DNA of 64,000 nt from Streptomyces sp. NBC_00358 (GTDB lineage: Bacteria > Actinomycetota > Actinomycetes > Streptomycetales > Streptomycetaceae), in the NCBI RefSeq assembly GCF_036099295.1, contig NZ_CP107976.1, forward strand, positions 5,208,001 to 5,272,000. The letters run 5' to 3'. The notes under the pieces were generated by a model. It was given only the letters and a program-made list of their open reading frames with translations. It did not search any database and had not been told where the DNA came from. Shown here piece by piece: positions 1-7,879 of the stretch. Positions within the stretch are counted from its first letter, which is position 1. Each line of letters begins with the position of its first letter. Position numbers and translations under genes: made by a program.

Positions 1-503
1 CCGTGCTGACGCGGGTCGTGGAGAGCCGGTTCGAACCCGGGGTGTTCTCGCCGGAGGCCAACGACCGCGACATCGCCGAGCGCGGTGACTGGCCGACGGA
101 ACGGGTCGTCGACGAGCTGGAGCGCGGGATGACCGAGGCGGGGCCGGCGATCGCGAAAGCCGGCGGTGTCCTCGACGCGGTCGCGCTCGGCGAGTGGGTC
201 CACGCCGGTGACGTGCGCGAGGCGTTCGGGGAACCCGGGGCCTACGGTGGCCCGGGCCTCCCGCACGCGCTCACGCTCCTGGTCCGTGTCAGCCGCGAGC
301 GGGACCATGTGCCGCTGCACGCGGACCTCGACGACCTCGACGACCCCCTGCGCCTGGGCGGCGTCCCCGGCGACCGGCCCCCGGCCCGCTACATCGGCGG
401 CGCCGAGACCCTCGTACGGCTCTGCTCGGGGCGGCCCGTCGCCAAGACGTCGGCGTACGAACTGGTCGGGGCGCGGGAGGAGGAGCTGAATCTGTTCGGA
501 TGA
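1..503 (+). CDS. maleylpyruvate isomerase-family protein, 5' truncated
   Basis: C-terminal part of a DinB/maleylpyruvate isomerase-fold protein, a superfamily with many mycothiol-dependent or metal-binding members in actinobacteria. The reading frame is open to the window edge, and the 166 visible residues are shorter than the 200-plus usual for the family. The N-terminal helix bundle with its W-T-V-x-x-x-x-x-H-L-A type motif is therefore outside the window, and the GTG at base 3 is probably internal. A W-V-H-A-G-D-V-R segment fits the H-x-x-D-I-R stretch common in this family. Substrate unknown. The gene ends in TGA at 501-503 and is followed by a repeat-rich spacer. Confidence 0.7.
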   Translation, partial: VLTRVVESRFEPGVFSPEANDRDIAERGDWPTERVVDELERGMTEAGPAIAKAGGVLDAVALGEWVHAGDVREAFGEPGAYGGPGLPHALTLLVRVSRERDHVPLHADLDDLDDPLRLGGVPGDRPPARYIGGAETLVRLCSGRPVAKTSAYELVGAREEELNLFG

Positions 504-559
504 CCGGGAGGCCGCGTCCGTGCCGGTGAGCCGGGAGAGCCGCATCCGTCCAGGTGGCC

Positions 560-645
560 GGAAGGGCCGGATCCACCGGAGCGACGAGCCGGATCCGCTG
601 GACCGAACGGGCCGATTCCGCCGGACCGAACGGGCCGAATCCGCC
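560..645. repeat. degenerate tandem repeat, about 23 bp period
   Basis: Two adjacent 23 bp copies (600-622 and 623-645) differ at a single base and both begin GGACCGAACGGGCCGA. Two more diverged copies precede them (about 560-577 and 578-599, begin GGA, contain GCCGGATCC). The array lies in the 284 bp spacer between the first gene and cutC, and is non-coding as far as can be seen. Confidence 0.8.
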
Positions 646-748
646 CGAGCGGACGGGGCGACGGGAGGGGCCGCGGGGGAAATCCCTCGACGGCCCCTCC
701 ACTCGTCGTGATCTTCTCGCGCCCCCGCTCCCGCGCGCGTACTCTTGG

Positions 749-764
749 ATTGGACTAGACCTAT
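749..764. promoter_or_regulatory. DasR-like operator (dre) in cutC leader
   Basis: ATTGGACTAGACCTAT matches 12 of 16 positions of the DasR consensus ACTGGTCTAGACCACT, including the GG..CTAGACC core. DasR is the GntR-family regulator of aminosugar metabolism in Streptomyces. The site ends 23 bp before the cutC start and would overlap or closely follow the promoter, a repression position. Prediction only. Confidence 0.45.
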
Positions 765-787
765 AGCGGCCCAAGGGAAGAGGTCCG

Positions 788-1492
788 ATGAGCGAGCGGA
801 AGAGCGCAGTCCTGGAGGTGATCGCCCTCGACGTGGAGGACGCGGTCGCCGCCCAGGCCGGCGGTGCGGACCGGCTGGAGCTGGTCACCGACATGGCGGC
901 CGACGGGCTGACCCCGTCGGTGGAGACCTTCGCCGGGATCCGTGCCTCCGTCGACATCGCACTGCGCGTGATGCTGCGCCTGTCGGACGGGTTCGCGGCG
1001 GGCGGCACGCGGGGCGTCGACGAGCTCGTGCGGGTCGCCGGTGACATGCGGGACGCGGGCGCGGACGAGTTCGTGCTCGGCTTCCTCGACGAGCAGGGCG
1101 GCCCCGACCTGGCCGCCGTCGAGCGGATCGTCGACGGACTGGGCGGCTGCCGCTGGACGTTCCACCGCGCGATCGACCGCGCCGACGACCGTGACGCCCT
1201 GCGCAAGCAGCTCGCGGACCTGCCCGGCCTCGACGCCTATCTGACCGCGGGGTCCCCGGCGGGCGTCGACGACGGGCTCTCCGTCCTCGCCGCCGAGTCC
1301 GCCCGCCGCGGCGAACCGGGATACGAGCCGCGGATCATGGTCGGCGGCGGCCTGCGCCTCGACCATGTGCCGGGGCTGCGCGCCGCGGGCCTCGACGCCT
1401 TCCACATCGGCGGTGCCGCGCGTCCGGGCGGCTGGTCGGGACCGGTCTCGGCGGAGGCGGTACGGGAGTGGCGGACCGCCCTCGACGCGTAG
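788..1492 (+). CDS. cutC: CutC-family protein
   Basis: 234 residues, the usual length for the CutC TIM-barrel family, classically linked to copper homeostasis though the biochemical activity is unsettled. The characteristic N-terminal L-E-V-I-A-L-D followed by A-Q-A-G-G-A-D-R-L-E-L is present near residues 9-33. G-L-T-P-S-V near 41-46 and the C-terminal I-M-V-G-G-G-L-R phosphate-binding-like strand also match. The ATG is preceded by a purine-rich GGGAAGAGG ribosome site. It appears monocistronic, with a DasR-like box immediately upstream, so control by aminosugar availability rather than copper is possible. Confidence 0.9.
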   Translation: MSERKSAVLEVIALDVEDAVAAQAGGADRLELVTDMAADGLTPSVETFAGIRASVDIALRVMLRLSDGFAAGGTRGVDELVRVAGDMRDAGADEFVLGFLDEQGGPDLAAVERIVDGLGGCRWTFHRAIDRADDRDALRKQLADLPGLDAYLTAGSPAGVDDGLSVLAAESARRGEPGYEPRIMVGGGLRLDHVPGLRAAGLDAFHIGGAARPGGWSGPVSAEAVREWRTALDA

Positions 1493-1623
1493 GGCGCCGT
1501 CCCGCCGTCGGGCTCTTCGCGACCGGTCCGGCAGGTCACGGATCCATCTCCGCCAGGTAGTTGTTGTGCTGTGAGAGCCGCTGGGCGATCGCCGCCCGGT
1601 CTCGTGCGTGCATATTGAGTCCT

Positions 1624-1643
1624 GCCCCGATCGGCCGGGGCAT
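1624..1643. promoter_or_regulatory. inverted repeat upstream of protease gene
   Basis: TGCCCCG and CGGGGCA form a 7 bp stem with a 6 base loop, centred about 80 bp before the protease ATG. It could be a regulator site or the base of a 5' leader hairpin. The role is not established. Confidence 0.4.
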
Positions 1644-1714
1644 GACAATCACACGGATGTGCGGGCCGGCGCGAGAGGCACCGCAGCACAGCAGCATCAG
1701 GGGGACAAGGCTCC

Positions 1715-2929
1715 ATGCCATCCATACGCAGCCGCACGCTCGCGGCAGCCGCGGCCGTGATCGCGGCCGTCATGATCACCACGACGGCCTGTGACAGCAA
1801 GAAGGACGACGACGGGGCCACCGCCCGGCCTTCGTCGTCCACCCGGGCCGGCAAGGGCGTCGACACCGGCCAGGACGACGGCTCCACCTCCGTCGGCGGC
1901 TACAAGCTGCCCGCCGGCCTTCCCACCGACCTCAGCGGCGCCGCCCTGGACAAGTGGAAGAACGGCGGGTGGAAGGACTACAGCGACTGGGCGTCCAAGG
2001 CGCAGGACTACGCCAACCCGTACATCAAGGACTTCTGGACGCCGGAGAAGATGGCCGAGGCCAAGGCGGACATCCCGGTCGCCCGGGCGGGCAGCACCAG
2101 TTCGGGCTCGGGCAGCGGTGCCACCTCCTACCTGCCCGACGGCAGGGTGAAGAAGCAGACCGCCGCCAAGGTCAAGGGCACCTACCACCACTACGCTCCG
2201 CCGGTCGGTAAGCTGTTCTTCTCCTCGCCCGAGGGCAACATGGTCTGCTCGGCCGCCGTCGTCACCGACCCGGCGCACCCCGGCAGGTCCAACCTGGTGT
2301 GGACCGCGGGCCACTGCGTGCACGCCGGCAAGGGCGGCGGCTGGTACCGCAACATCGCCTTCGTCCCCTCGTTCAACAACAGCGCGAACCTGAGCAACCG
2401 CCAGATCACCGACCCGCGCGCCAAGGCCGTCTCCCCGTACGGAATCTGGTGGGCCGACTGGGCCACCACCTCGTCCCAGTGGATGAAGGGCGGCTCGCAC
2501 CAGGGCAACGCGGCCTCCGGATACGACTACGCGGTGCTGCACGTGAAGCCCGAGCGCGGCGGCAAGTCCCTTCAGGAACAGCTCGGTTCGGCCCTTCCGG
2601 TGTGGTTCGGAGCCCCGGCGGCCAACAAGGTGACGAGCATGAAGGTCCGCGGCTACCCGGCCGAGGCGCCCTATGACGGCTCGAAGATGTACGACTGCCA
2701 CGGCGCCACCAAGCGCTTCGTGCTCGCGAAGAACGTCCCCGCCCAGTTCATGATCGGCTGCACCATGAACGGCGGTGCCTCCGGCGGCCCCTGGTTCATG
2801 AGCCACAACGGCCGGACGTACCTGGTCTCCAACAACTCCCTGAGCGACCGCAAGACGTTCATCACCGGGCCGCGCCTCGGCGAGAACGCCAAGCAGGTCT
2901 ACCTGGCGACGAGCGGGAAGTTCAAGTAG
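1715..2929 (+). CDS. secreted trypsin-like serine protease
   Basis: 404-residue exported peptidase of the S1 (trypsin/V8-like) fold. The N-terminus is a signal sequence (basic S-I-R-S-R then a hydrophobic stretch to residue 25) ending T-T-T-A-C. Cys26 makes lipoprotein anchoring possible, but the lipobox is poor. An acidic, Ser/Thr-rich linker follows to about residue 60, then a roughly 100-residue propeptide-like region. The catalytic triad is visible: His200 in T-A-G-H-C-V, Asp271 in Y-D-Y-A-V-L and Ser356 in G-G-A-S-G-G-P-W. Cysteines near 179, 201, 328 and 349 may form disulfides. The ATG has a GGGGGA-like ribosome site. Substrate unknown. Confidence 0.9.
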   Translation: MPSIRSRTLAAAAAVIAAVMITTTACDSKKDDDGATARPSSSTRAGKGVDTGQDDGSTSVGGYKLPAGLPTDLSGAALDKWKNGGWKDYSDWASKAQDYANPYIKDFWTPEKMAEAKADIPVARAGSTSSGSGSGATSYLPDGRVKKQTAAKVKGTYHHYAPPVGKLFFSSPEGNMVCSAAVVTDPAHPGRSNLVWTAGHCVHAGKGGGWYRNIAFVPSFNNSANLSNRQITDPRAKAVSPYGIWWADWATTSSQWMKGGSHQGNAASGYDYAVLHVKPERGGKSLQEQLGSALPVWFGAPAANKVTSMKVRGYPAEAPYDGSKMYDCHGATKRFVLAKNVPAQFMIGCTMNGGASGGPWFMSHNGRTYLVSNNSLSDRKTFITGPRLGENAKQVYLATSGKFK

Positions 2930-2949
2930 GGCCTCGCGGCACACGGTGG

Positions 2950-2979
2950 AAGGCCCCCGGCGTACGTGCCGGGGGCCTT
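2950..2979. terminator. bidirectional terminator, 12 bp perfect stem
   Basis: AAGGCCCCCGGC and GCCGGGGGCCTT flank a GTACGT loop. It sits between the convergent protease and HelD genes, so it can serve both strands. Confidence 0.9.
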
Positions 2980-3029
2980 CGGCGTCCGTGGCGAGGGCGC
3001 GGGCCGGGGCGGGGCCCCCGCTCGGCAGG

Positions 3030-5099
3030 TCAGCCCAGTTCGGCCGGGAGCGGCGCCGCGTGCGTCACGATCAGCCCCGAGACCGCCCGGGTGAGGGCCA
3101 CGTACAGGCGGCGCAGGCCGGTGCGTTCGTCCGGTTCGCCGTCGACGACGGCCCGCGGCTCGTCCAGGACCACGTAGTCGTACTCCAGGCCCTTGGCGAG
3201 CGAGGCCGGGACCAGGGTCAGCCGGGTCTCGGCCGTCGTCTCCTCGCCCGGACCGAGATACGTCCGTCCGGCCGCCGTCAGCGCCTCGGCGAGCACCGGG
3301 ATACGGGCGTCCGCGGCGATCAGCCCGACCGATCCCTCGTGGCCGAGCAACTCCTCCACCGCGCCCACGACTTCGGCGTCCGCCGTGCTCGCGCGCACCT
3401 CGAAGAAGCCCGGGTTCTCGCGCACCGACGCGACCGGTGCCAGACCGGGCGCGATGTGCGGCAGCAGCCGGGACGCGTAGCTGATGACGTCCGTGGGGAC
3501 ACGGAAACCGGCCGTCAGCTCCTCGACGACGGCGTCCCCCTTGCCCAGATGACCGAGGGCCTCCTCCCAGCTCCGGGTCGCCCACGGGGTCGTCCCCTGC
3601 GCCAGGTCCCCGAGCACGGTCGCCGATCCCGTCGTGCAGCGCCGCCCCACCGCGCGGTACTGCATCGGCGACAGGTCCTGCGCCTCGTCGAGCACCACGT
3701 GTCCGAGCGAGTGCGTGCGCTGGACCAGGTCGGTGGCCTCGTCGATCAGCACGGCATCGGCGGCCGACCACTTCGCGCTCTTCACGCTGCGCACCGGCTT
3801 CGCCCAGAGGATCTCCTTCTGCTCGGCCTCGTCCAGCAGCCCCTGTGCGTGCGCGGCGAGGAACTCCGCGTCGCTCAGCAGCCGCAGCACGAGCTTGGCG
3901 GGGTCGACCGGCGGCCAGATCGCCTTCACGGCGGCCTTCACCGCGGCGTTGCGGGCGACGGCGTCCTGCACCCGGTCGTCCGGCGCCTCCCCGGAGCGCT
4001 CCATCTGGACCAGCACGGCATGCGCGATCCGCTGCGGAAGGGCCTGGTGGGCCGCGCCGTACCGGATGTCCCGGTCGAGCAGCTCCTTGACGATCTCCTC
4101 CAGTTCGTACGCCGGGACGCGCCAGCGCCGTGATCCCCTGACCACCACCACGGGCTCGGTCGGGATGCCCACGTGCGAGCGGACGGCCCGGCGCAGCACC
4201 TGGGCCATCCGGGCGTCGCCCTTGATCACGGCGGCCGGGGCGTCGTCGCTGCCGCGCACCTCGACATGCGCGACCAGATCGTCGACGGTCGCCTGCTTGA
4301 CCTCCAGCTCACCCAGTGCGGGCAGGACCTGCTCGATGTAGTGCAGGAAGGACTTGTTCGGCCCGATCACCAGGGTGCCGGTGCGGGCGAGCCGCTCCCG
4401 GTGCGCGTACAGCAGGTACGCGACCCGGTGCAGGCCGACGGCGGTCTTCCCGGTGCCGGGACCGCCCTGCACACAGACCGAGCCGGACAGCCCGGACCGT
4501 ACGATCTCGTCCTGCTCCGGCTGGATGGTCGCCACGATGTCGCGCATCGGGCCGACACGCGGGCGCTCGATCTCCTGCTGGAGCAGCTTGCTGGTGGTCG
4601 CGGTCTCGGCCGGGTCGGAGAGGTGCTCGTCCTCGTAGGCCGTGAGGTCGCCGCCGGTGTAGCCGAAGCGGCGGCGCAGCCCGACGTCCATCGGGTCCTT
4701 CTTCGAGGCCCGGTAGAACGGCTGGGACACCGGAGCGCGCCAGTCGATGACCATCGGGTCGCCGCCGGCGTCGTGCACATGGCGGCGCCCGATGTAGAAC
4801 CGTTCGCCCTCGGCGCCCTCGGCCAGGTCGGAGCCCGGGGCGTGCAGATAGTCGAGGCGTCCGAAGAACAGCGGGGTGTGGCTGAGGTCGGCGAGGGCCT
4901 TGATGCGCTCGGCGATCTGCCGGTGCAGTACTTCGGCGTTCACCCAGTTCGCGGTGACATCGCGGATGTCGAGGTTCTCCGCGTCCTCGCGCATCGCGCG
5001 GAGCGCCGAACGGGACTCGGAGAGGTGGGCGCGCTCGCGGGCGAGGGGATCGTCGGACTCGGACGGGGTGCCGAACGGTTCGTCGGACAGGGCGGACAC
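3030..5099 (-). CDS. helD: RNA polymerase recycling motor ATPase HelD
   Basis: 689-residue UvrD/Rep-like superfamily 1 ATPase of the actinobacterial HelD class, which binds RNA polymerase and removes it from nucleic acid; some relatives (HelR) confer rifamycin tolerance. The coiled-coil N-terminal arm (residues about 18-75) is followed by the HelD signature F-Y-I-G-R-R-H-V and V-I-D-W-R-A-P-V (101-124). Walker A G-G-P-G-T-G-K-T is at 212-219. A V-L-D-E-A-Q-D-L-S Walker B and the C-terminal L-Y-V-A-L-T-R-A motif complete the ATPase. The rifampicin-associated 19 bp palindrome known upstream of helR genes was not seen. Instead three 11 bp-spaced direct repeats lie about 90-120 bp upstream. Confidence 0.92.
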   Translation of the reverse strand: MSALSDEPFGTPSESDDPLARERAHLSESRSALRAMREDAENLDIRDVTANWVNAEVLHRQIAERIKALADLSHTPLFFGRLDYLHAPGSDLAEGAEGERFYIGRRHVHDAGGDPMVIDWRAPVSQPFYRASKKDPMDVGLRRRFGYTGGDLTAYEDEHLSDPAETATTSKLLQQEIERPRVGPMRDIVATIQPEQDEIVRSGLSGSVCVQGGPGTGKTAVGLHRVAYLLYAHRERLARTGTLVIGPNKSFLHYIEQVLPALGELEVKQATVDDLVAHVEVRGSDDAPAAVIKGDARMAQVLRRAVRSHVGIPTEPVVVVRGSRRWRVPAYELEEIVKELLDRDIRYGAAHQALPQRIAHAVLVQMERSGEAPDDRVQDAVARNAAVKAAVKAIWPPVDPAKLVLRLLSDAEFLAAHAQGLLDEAEQKEILWAKPVRSVKSAKWSAADAVLIDEATDLVQRTHSLGHVVLDEAQDLSPMQYRAVGRRCTTGSATVLGDLAQGTTPWATRSWEEALGHLGKGDAVVEELTAGFRVPTDVISYASRLLPHIAPGLAPVASVRENPGFFEVRASTADAEVVGAVEELLGHEGSVGLIAADARIPVLAEALTAAGRTYLGPGEETTAETRLTLVPASLAKGLEYDYVVLDEPRAVVDGEPDERTGLRRLYVALTRAVSGLIVTHAAPLPAELG

Positions 5100-5189
5100 G
5101 GGGAATTGCCTCCGGGGAAATCTGCTGCGGGAGTGCTTCGAGATGCTTCGGGAGGGACGCAGATCGTGAATCGCTGCGGATTTCGTAGG

Positions 5190-5219
5190 GAATCCGTCAA
5201 GAATCCGTGCGGAATCCGT
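5190..5219. promoter_or_regulatory. three direct repeats with exact 11 bp period
   Basis: GAATCCGT occurs at 5190, 5201 and 5212, each one helical turn apart, upstream of helD (start 5099). Head-to-tail 7-8 bp repeats at 11 bp spacing are the architecture recognised by SARP and PhoP/OmpR-type regulators. Which regulator binds cannot be told from sequence. Confidence 0.55.
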
Positions 5220-5490
5220 TGTGATTCCAGGTGCCGTCCGGTTTCCGGCCGGGCGGCGGCACTCCGTGAAGGGAGGCGGGCAAGACCGAGGATTCTAGGC
5301 GAGGGATGGATGCCGGGGCCAATGGTTTTCCCGGTACCTGACCGGCCTGTCAGGGTCGGGGCCCGGGAACCCTAGGGGCCGGTGTCCGTCGTGAGGCGTA
5401 CGACGGGTGGCCCGGAGCCGTACCAGGGGCGTGCCGAGGTTCGGTCCGAAGACCGACGCCATTCGGCGTATCGGTGCGCACCATGGAGAT

Positions 5491-5685
5491 ATGAGTGCAG
5501 CCACTTTCACCCAAGGACCTGCCCATCCCGGGCCTGTCGCGCGGGGCGCGACGGCCGTCACCAGCGTTCACCAGCGTCACCGCCTCGGCAACGCCGTGCG
5601 CGCGGTCAAGGTGTTCGCACGAGCGGCCCTCGGGGTCGTCCTGCTCGGCGAATACGGCGAAGAGGCGGGCGTCCACCGCCGCTGA
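5491..5685 (+). CDS. small hypothetical protein, 64 aa
   Basis: ATG at 5491, with GGAG four bases before the start codon (close spacing, only AT between them). The product is basic in the middle (H-Q-R-H-R-L-G-N-A-V-R-A-V-K-V-F) and then has a short hydrophobic run A-A-L-G-V-V-L-L-G followed by E-Y-G-E-E-A-G-V. This could be an amphipathic or membrane-peripheral helix. No family was recognised with certainty. The orderly residue composition differs from the Arg/Pro-rich translations of neighbouring non-coding frames, which is the main reason to call it. It is divergent from helD. Confidence 0.5.
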   Translation: MSAATFTQGPAHPGPVARGATAVTSVHQRHRLGNAVRAVKVFARAALGVVLLGEYGEEAGVHRR

Positions 5686-6157
5686 CACGTACGCCCGCAC
5701 GCGGCTCCGGGTCCGGCGCTCCGGGAACACGCGGCCCCGGGGACACGCGGCCCCGGGCCCGGCGCCCCGGGACACGTGCCCCAGGCGCCCGCACCGCGCG
5801 CCGACGTTCTCCGGGCCCCTCGGGCGGCCCGGCCCGCCGCTGGGCCGTACCCGCCGTACCGGTGGCCCTTCCCGCGGGTTTCGGGTCGCGTGCTGGTCGG
5901 CCGCGGGCCCGGGGCCCCGCGTCGGCGCCCCGCCCGTCCGGCGCCGACGCGGGGCGGGGCGGAGGACGTGTGGGACGGAGCCCCCAGCCGAGGGGGCGGG
6001 TTCCCGCGAACGCGGGCGGCCGTGTCGCCGCCTTCCGGCGGTGGACCGTCCGGGCGCGGCGGGCGTATGCCGAGAGCGCGCAGACGGGGTCCGCGCCGCG
6101 GGCTCACCGTCGCGGCGTGCCGCGGCGGGGTCTGTGGGCCGGCCACCCGCCCGGGGG
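5686..6157. other. 472 bp gene-free spacer, GC-rich, hairpin at 5915-5954
   Basis: No convincing gene on either strand. It holds short direct repeats around 5723-5780 (several copies of ACACGCGGCCCC or close variants). It also holds one strong inverted repeat at 5915-5954, with 15 bp perfect arms beginning CCCCGCGTCGGCGCC and a 10 base loop, which may terminate transcription from the convergent flanking genes. Confidence 0.6.
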
Positions 6158-7804
6158 CTACTCCTTGTCGGTCAGGAGGTCGTCGGCGTCCATGATCCGG
6201 TAGGCGTAGCCCTGTTCCGCGAGGAAGCGCTGGCGGTGGGCGGCGAAGTCCTGGTCGATGGTGTCGCGGGCGACCACGGAGTAGAAGTGAGCCTGGTGGC
6301 CGTCGGCCTTCGGGCGCAGGACGCGGCCCAGGCGCTGGGCCTCCTCCTGGCGGGAGCCGAACGTGCCCGAGACCTGGATGGCCACCGTGGCCTCCGGCAG
6401 GTCGATGGAGAAGTTCGCGACCTTCGACACGACGAGGACGCTGATCTCACCCTGCCGGAAGGCGTCGAACAGCTTCTCCCGCTGCGCGTTGCTGGTCTCC
6501 CCCTTGATGACGGGCGCGTTCAGATGCTCGCCCAGCTCGTCGAGCTGGTCGATGTACTGGCCGATCACCAGGATCTGCTGCCCCGCGAACTTCCGGACCA
6601 GCGCCTCGGTCACCTTCCGCTTGGTCGCCGTCGTCGCGCAGAAGCGGTACTTCTCCTCGGCCTCGGCGGTGGCGTACGCGAGCCGCTCGGAGTCGGTGAG
6701 GTTCACCCGCACCTCGACACAGTCGGCCGGGGCGATGTAGCCCTGCGCCTCGATCTCCTTCCAGGGCGCGTCGAACCGCTTGGGCCCGATGAGGGAGAAG
6801 ACGTCCGACTCGCGGCCGTCCTCCCGTACGAGCGTCGCGGTCAGCCCCAGCCGGCGCCGGGCCTGGAGGTCGGCGGTGAACTTGAAGACGGGGGCGGGCA
6901 GCAGGTGGACCTCGTCGTAGAGGATGAGGCCCCAGTCGCGGGAGTCGAAGAGTTCGAGGTGCGGGTAGACGCCCTTCCGCCGGGTCGTCAGCACCTGGTA
7001 GGTGGCGATGGTGACCGGGCGGATCTCCTTGCGCGTTCCGCTGTACTCGCCGATCTCCTCCTCGGTCAGCGAGGTCCGCTTCACCAGCTCGTGCTTCCAC
7101 TGCCGGGCCGAGACGGTGTTGGTGACGAGGATGAGCGTGGTCGCCTTGGCCTGCGCCATGGCACCGGCCCCGACGAGCGTCTTGCCCGCGCCGCAGGGCA
7201 GCACGACCACACCGGAACCGCCGTGCCAGAAGTTCTCCACGGCCTGCCGCTGGTAGGGCCGCAGCGCCCAGCCGTCCTCGTCCAGCTCGATGGCGTGCGC
7301 CTCGCCGTCGACGTACCCGGCGAGGTCCTCGGCCGGCCAGCCCAGCTTCAGCAGGGTCTGCTTGATCTGGCCGCGCTCCGAGGGGTGCACGGCGACCGTG
7401 TCGGGGTCGATCCGGTTGCCGACGAGCGGGGCGACGCGCTTGGAGCGCAGCACCTCTTCGAGGACGGGCCGGTCGGTGGTGGTGAGCACGAGTCCGTGGG
7501 CCGGATGCTTGCTCAGCGTGAGCCGGCCGTAGCGGTCCATCGTCTCGGCGATGTCCACGAGCAGCGCGTGCGGGACGGGATAGCGGCTGAACTCCACCAG
7601 CGCGTCCACGACCTGCTCGGCGTCGTGCCCGGCGGCCCGCGCGTTCCACAGGCCGAGCGGCGTCACCCGGTAGGTGTGGATGTGCTCGGGCGCCCGCTCC
7701 AGCTCGGCGAAGGGGGCGATGACCCGGCGGCAGGCGTCGGCCCGCTCATGATCGACTTCGAGCAGAAGCGTTTTGTCGGACTGGACGATGAGCGGTCCGT
7801 TCAC
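6158..7804 (-). CDS. XPB-type DNA repair helicase
   Basis: 548-residue superfamily 2 helicase homologous to XPB/Rad25, a 3'-5' DNA helicase found in many actinobacteria. The N-terminal damage-recognition-like region (1-130) precedes L-R-P-Y-Q-R-Q-A-V (181-189). Walker A P-C-G-A-G-K-T is at 203-209, the D-E-V-H box at 297-300 and motif III-like L-T-A-T-L-V-R-E-D-G near 330. The C-terminal RecA domain carries Q-R-L-G-R-V-L-R-P motif VI. It lies directly downstream of the helicase-associated gene with a 75 bp gap, so the pair probably acts together. Its role in nucleotide excision repair in bacteria is inferred. Confidence 0.9.
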   Translation of the reverse strand: MNGPLIVQSDKTLLLEVDHERADACRRVIAPFAELERAPEHIHTYRVTPLGLWNARAAGHDAEQVVDALVEFSRYPVPHALLVDIAETMDRYGRLTLSKHPAHGLVLTTTDRPVLEEVLRSKRVAPLVGNRIDPDTVAVHPSERGQIKQTLLKLGWPAEDLAGYVDGEAHAIELDEDGWALRPYQRQAVENFWHGGSGVVVLPCGAGKTLVGAGAMAQAKATTLILVTNTVSARQWKHELVKRTSLTEEEIGEYSGTRKEIRPVTIATYQVLTTRRKGVYPHLELFDSRDWGLILYDEVHLLPAPVFKFTADLQARRRLGLTATLVREDGRESDVFSLIGPKRFDAPWKEIEAQGYIAPADCVEVRVNLTDSERLAYATAEAEEKYRFCATTATKRKVTEALVRKFAGQQILVIGQYIDQLDELGEHLNAPVIKGETSNAQREKLFDAFRQGEISVLVVSKVANFSIDLPEATVAIQVSGTFGSRQEEAQRLGRVLRPKADGHQAHFYSVVARDTIDQDFAAHRQRFLAEQGYAYRIMDADDLLTDKE

Positions 7805-7879
7805 ACGCGTCCCTTTCTGCGTGGCGGCACCCGGCGCGGATGCTCGGCCAAACGTCCAGTGTGCCCTACCGGCGGCTGA

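Noticed and set aside
29..41. GGTTCGAACCC resembling a tRNA T-arm
   Set aside because: It lies inside the first coding frame (R-F-E-P-G) and no acceptor, D-arm or anticodon arm can be built around it.
5577..6146. 189-codon minus-strand frame
   Set aside because: Arg/Pro/Gly-rich translation of high-GC spacer, no family resemblance, no ribosome site.
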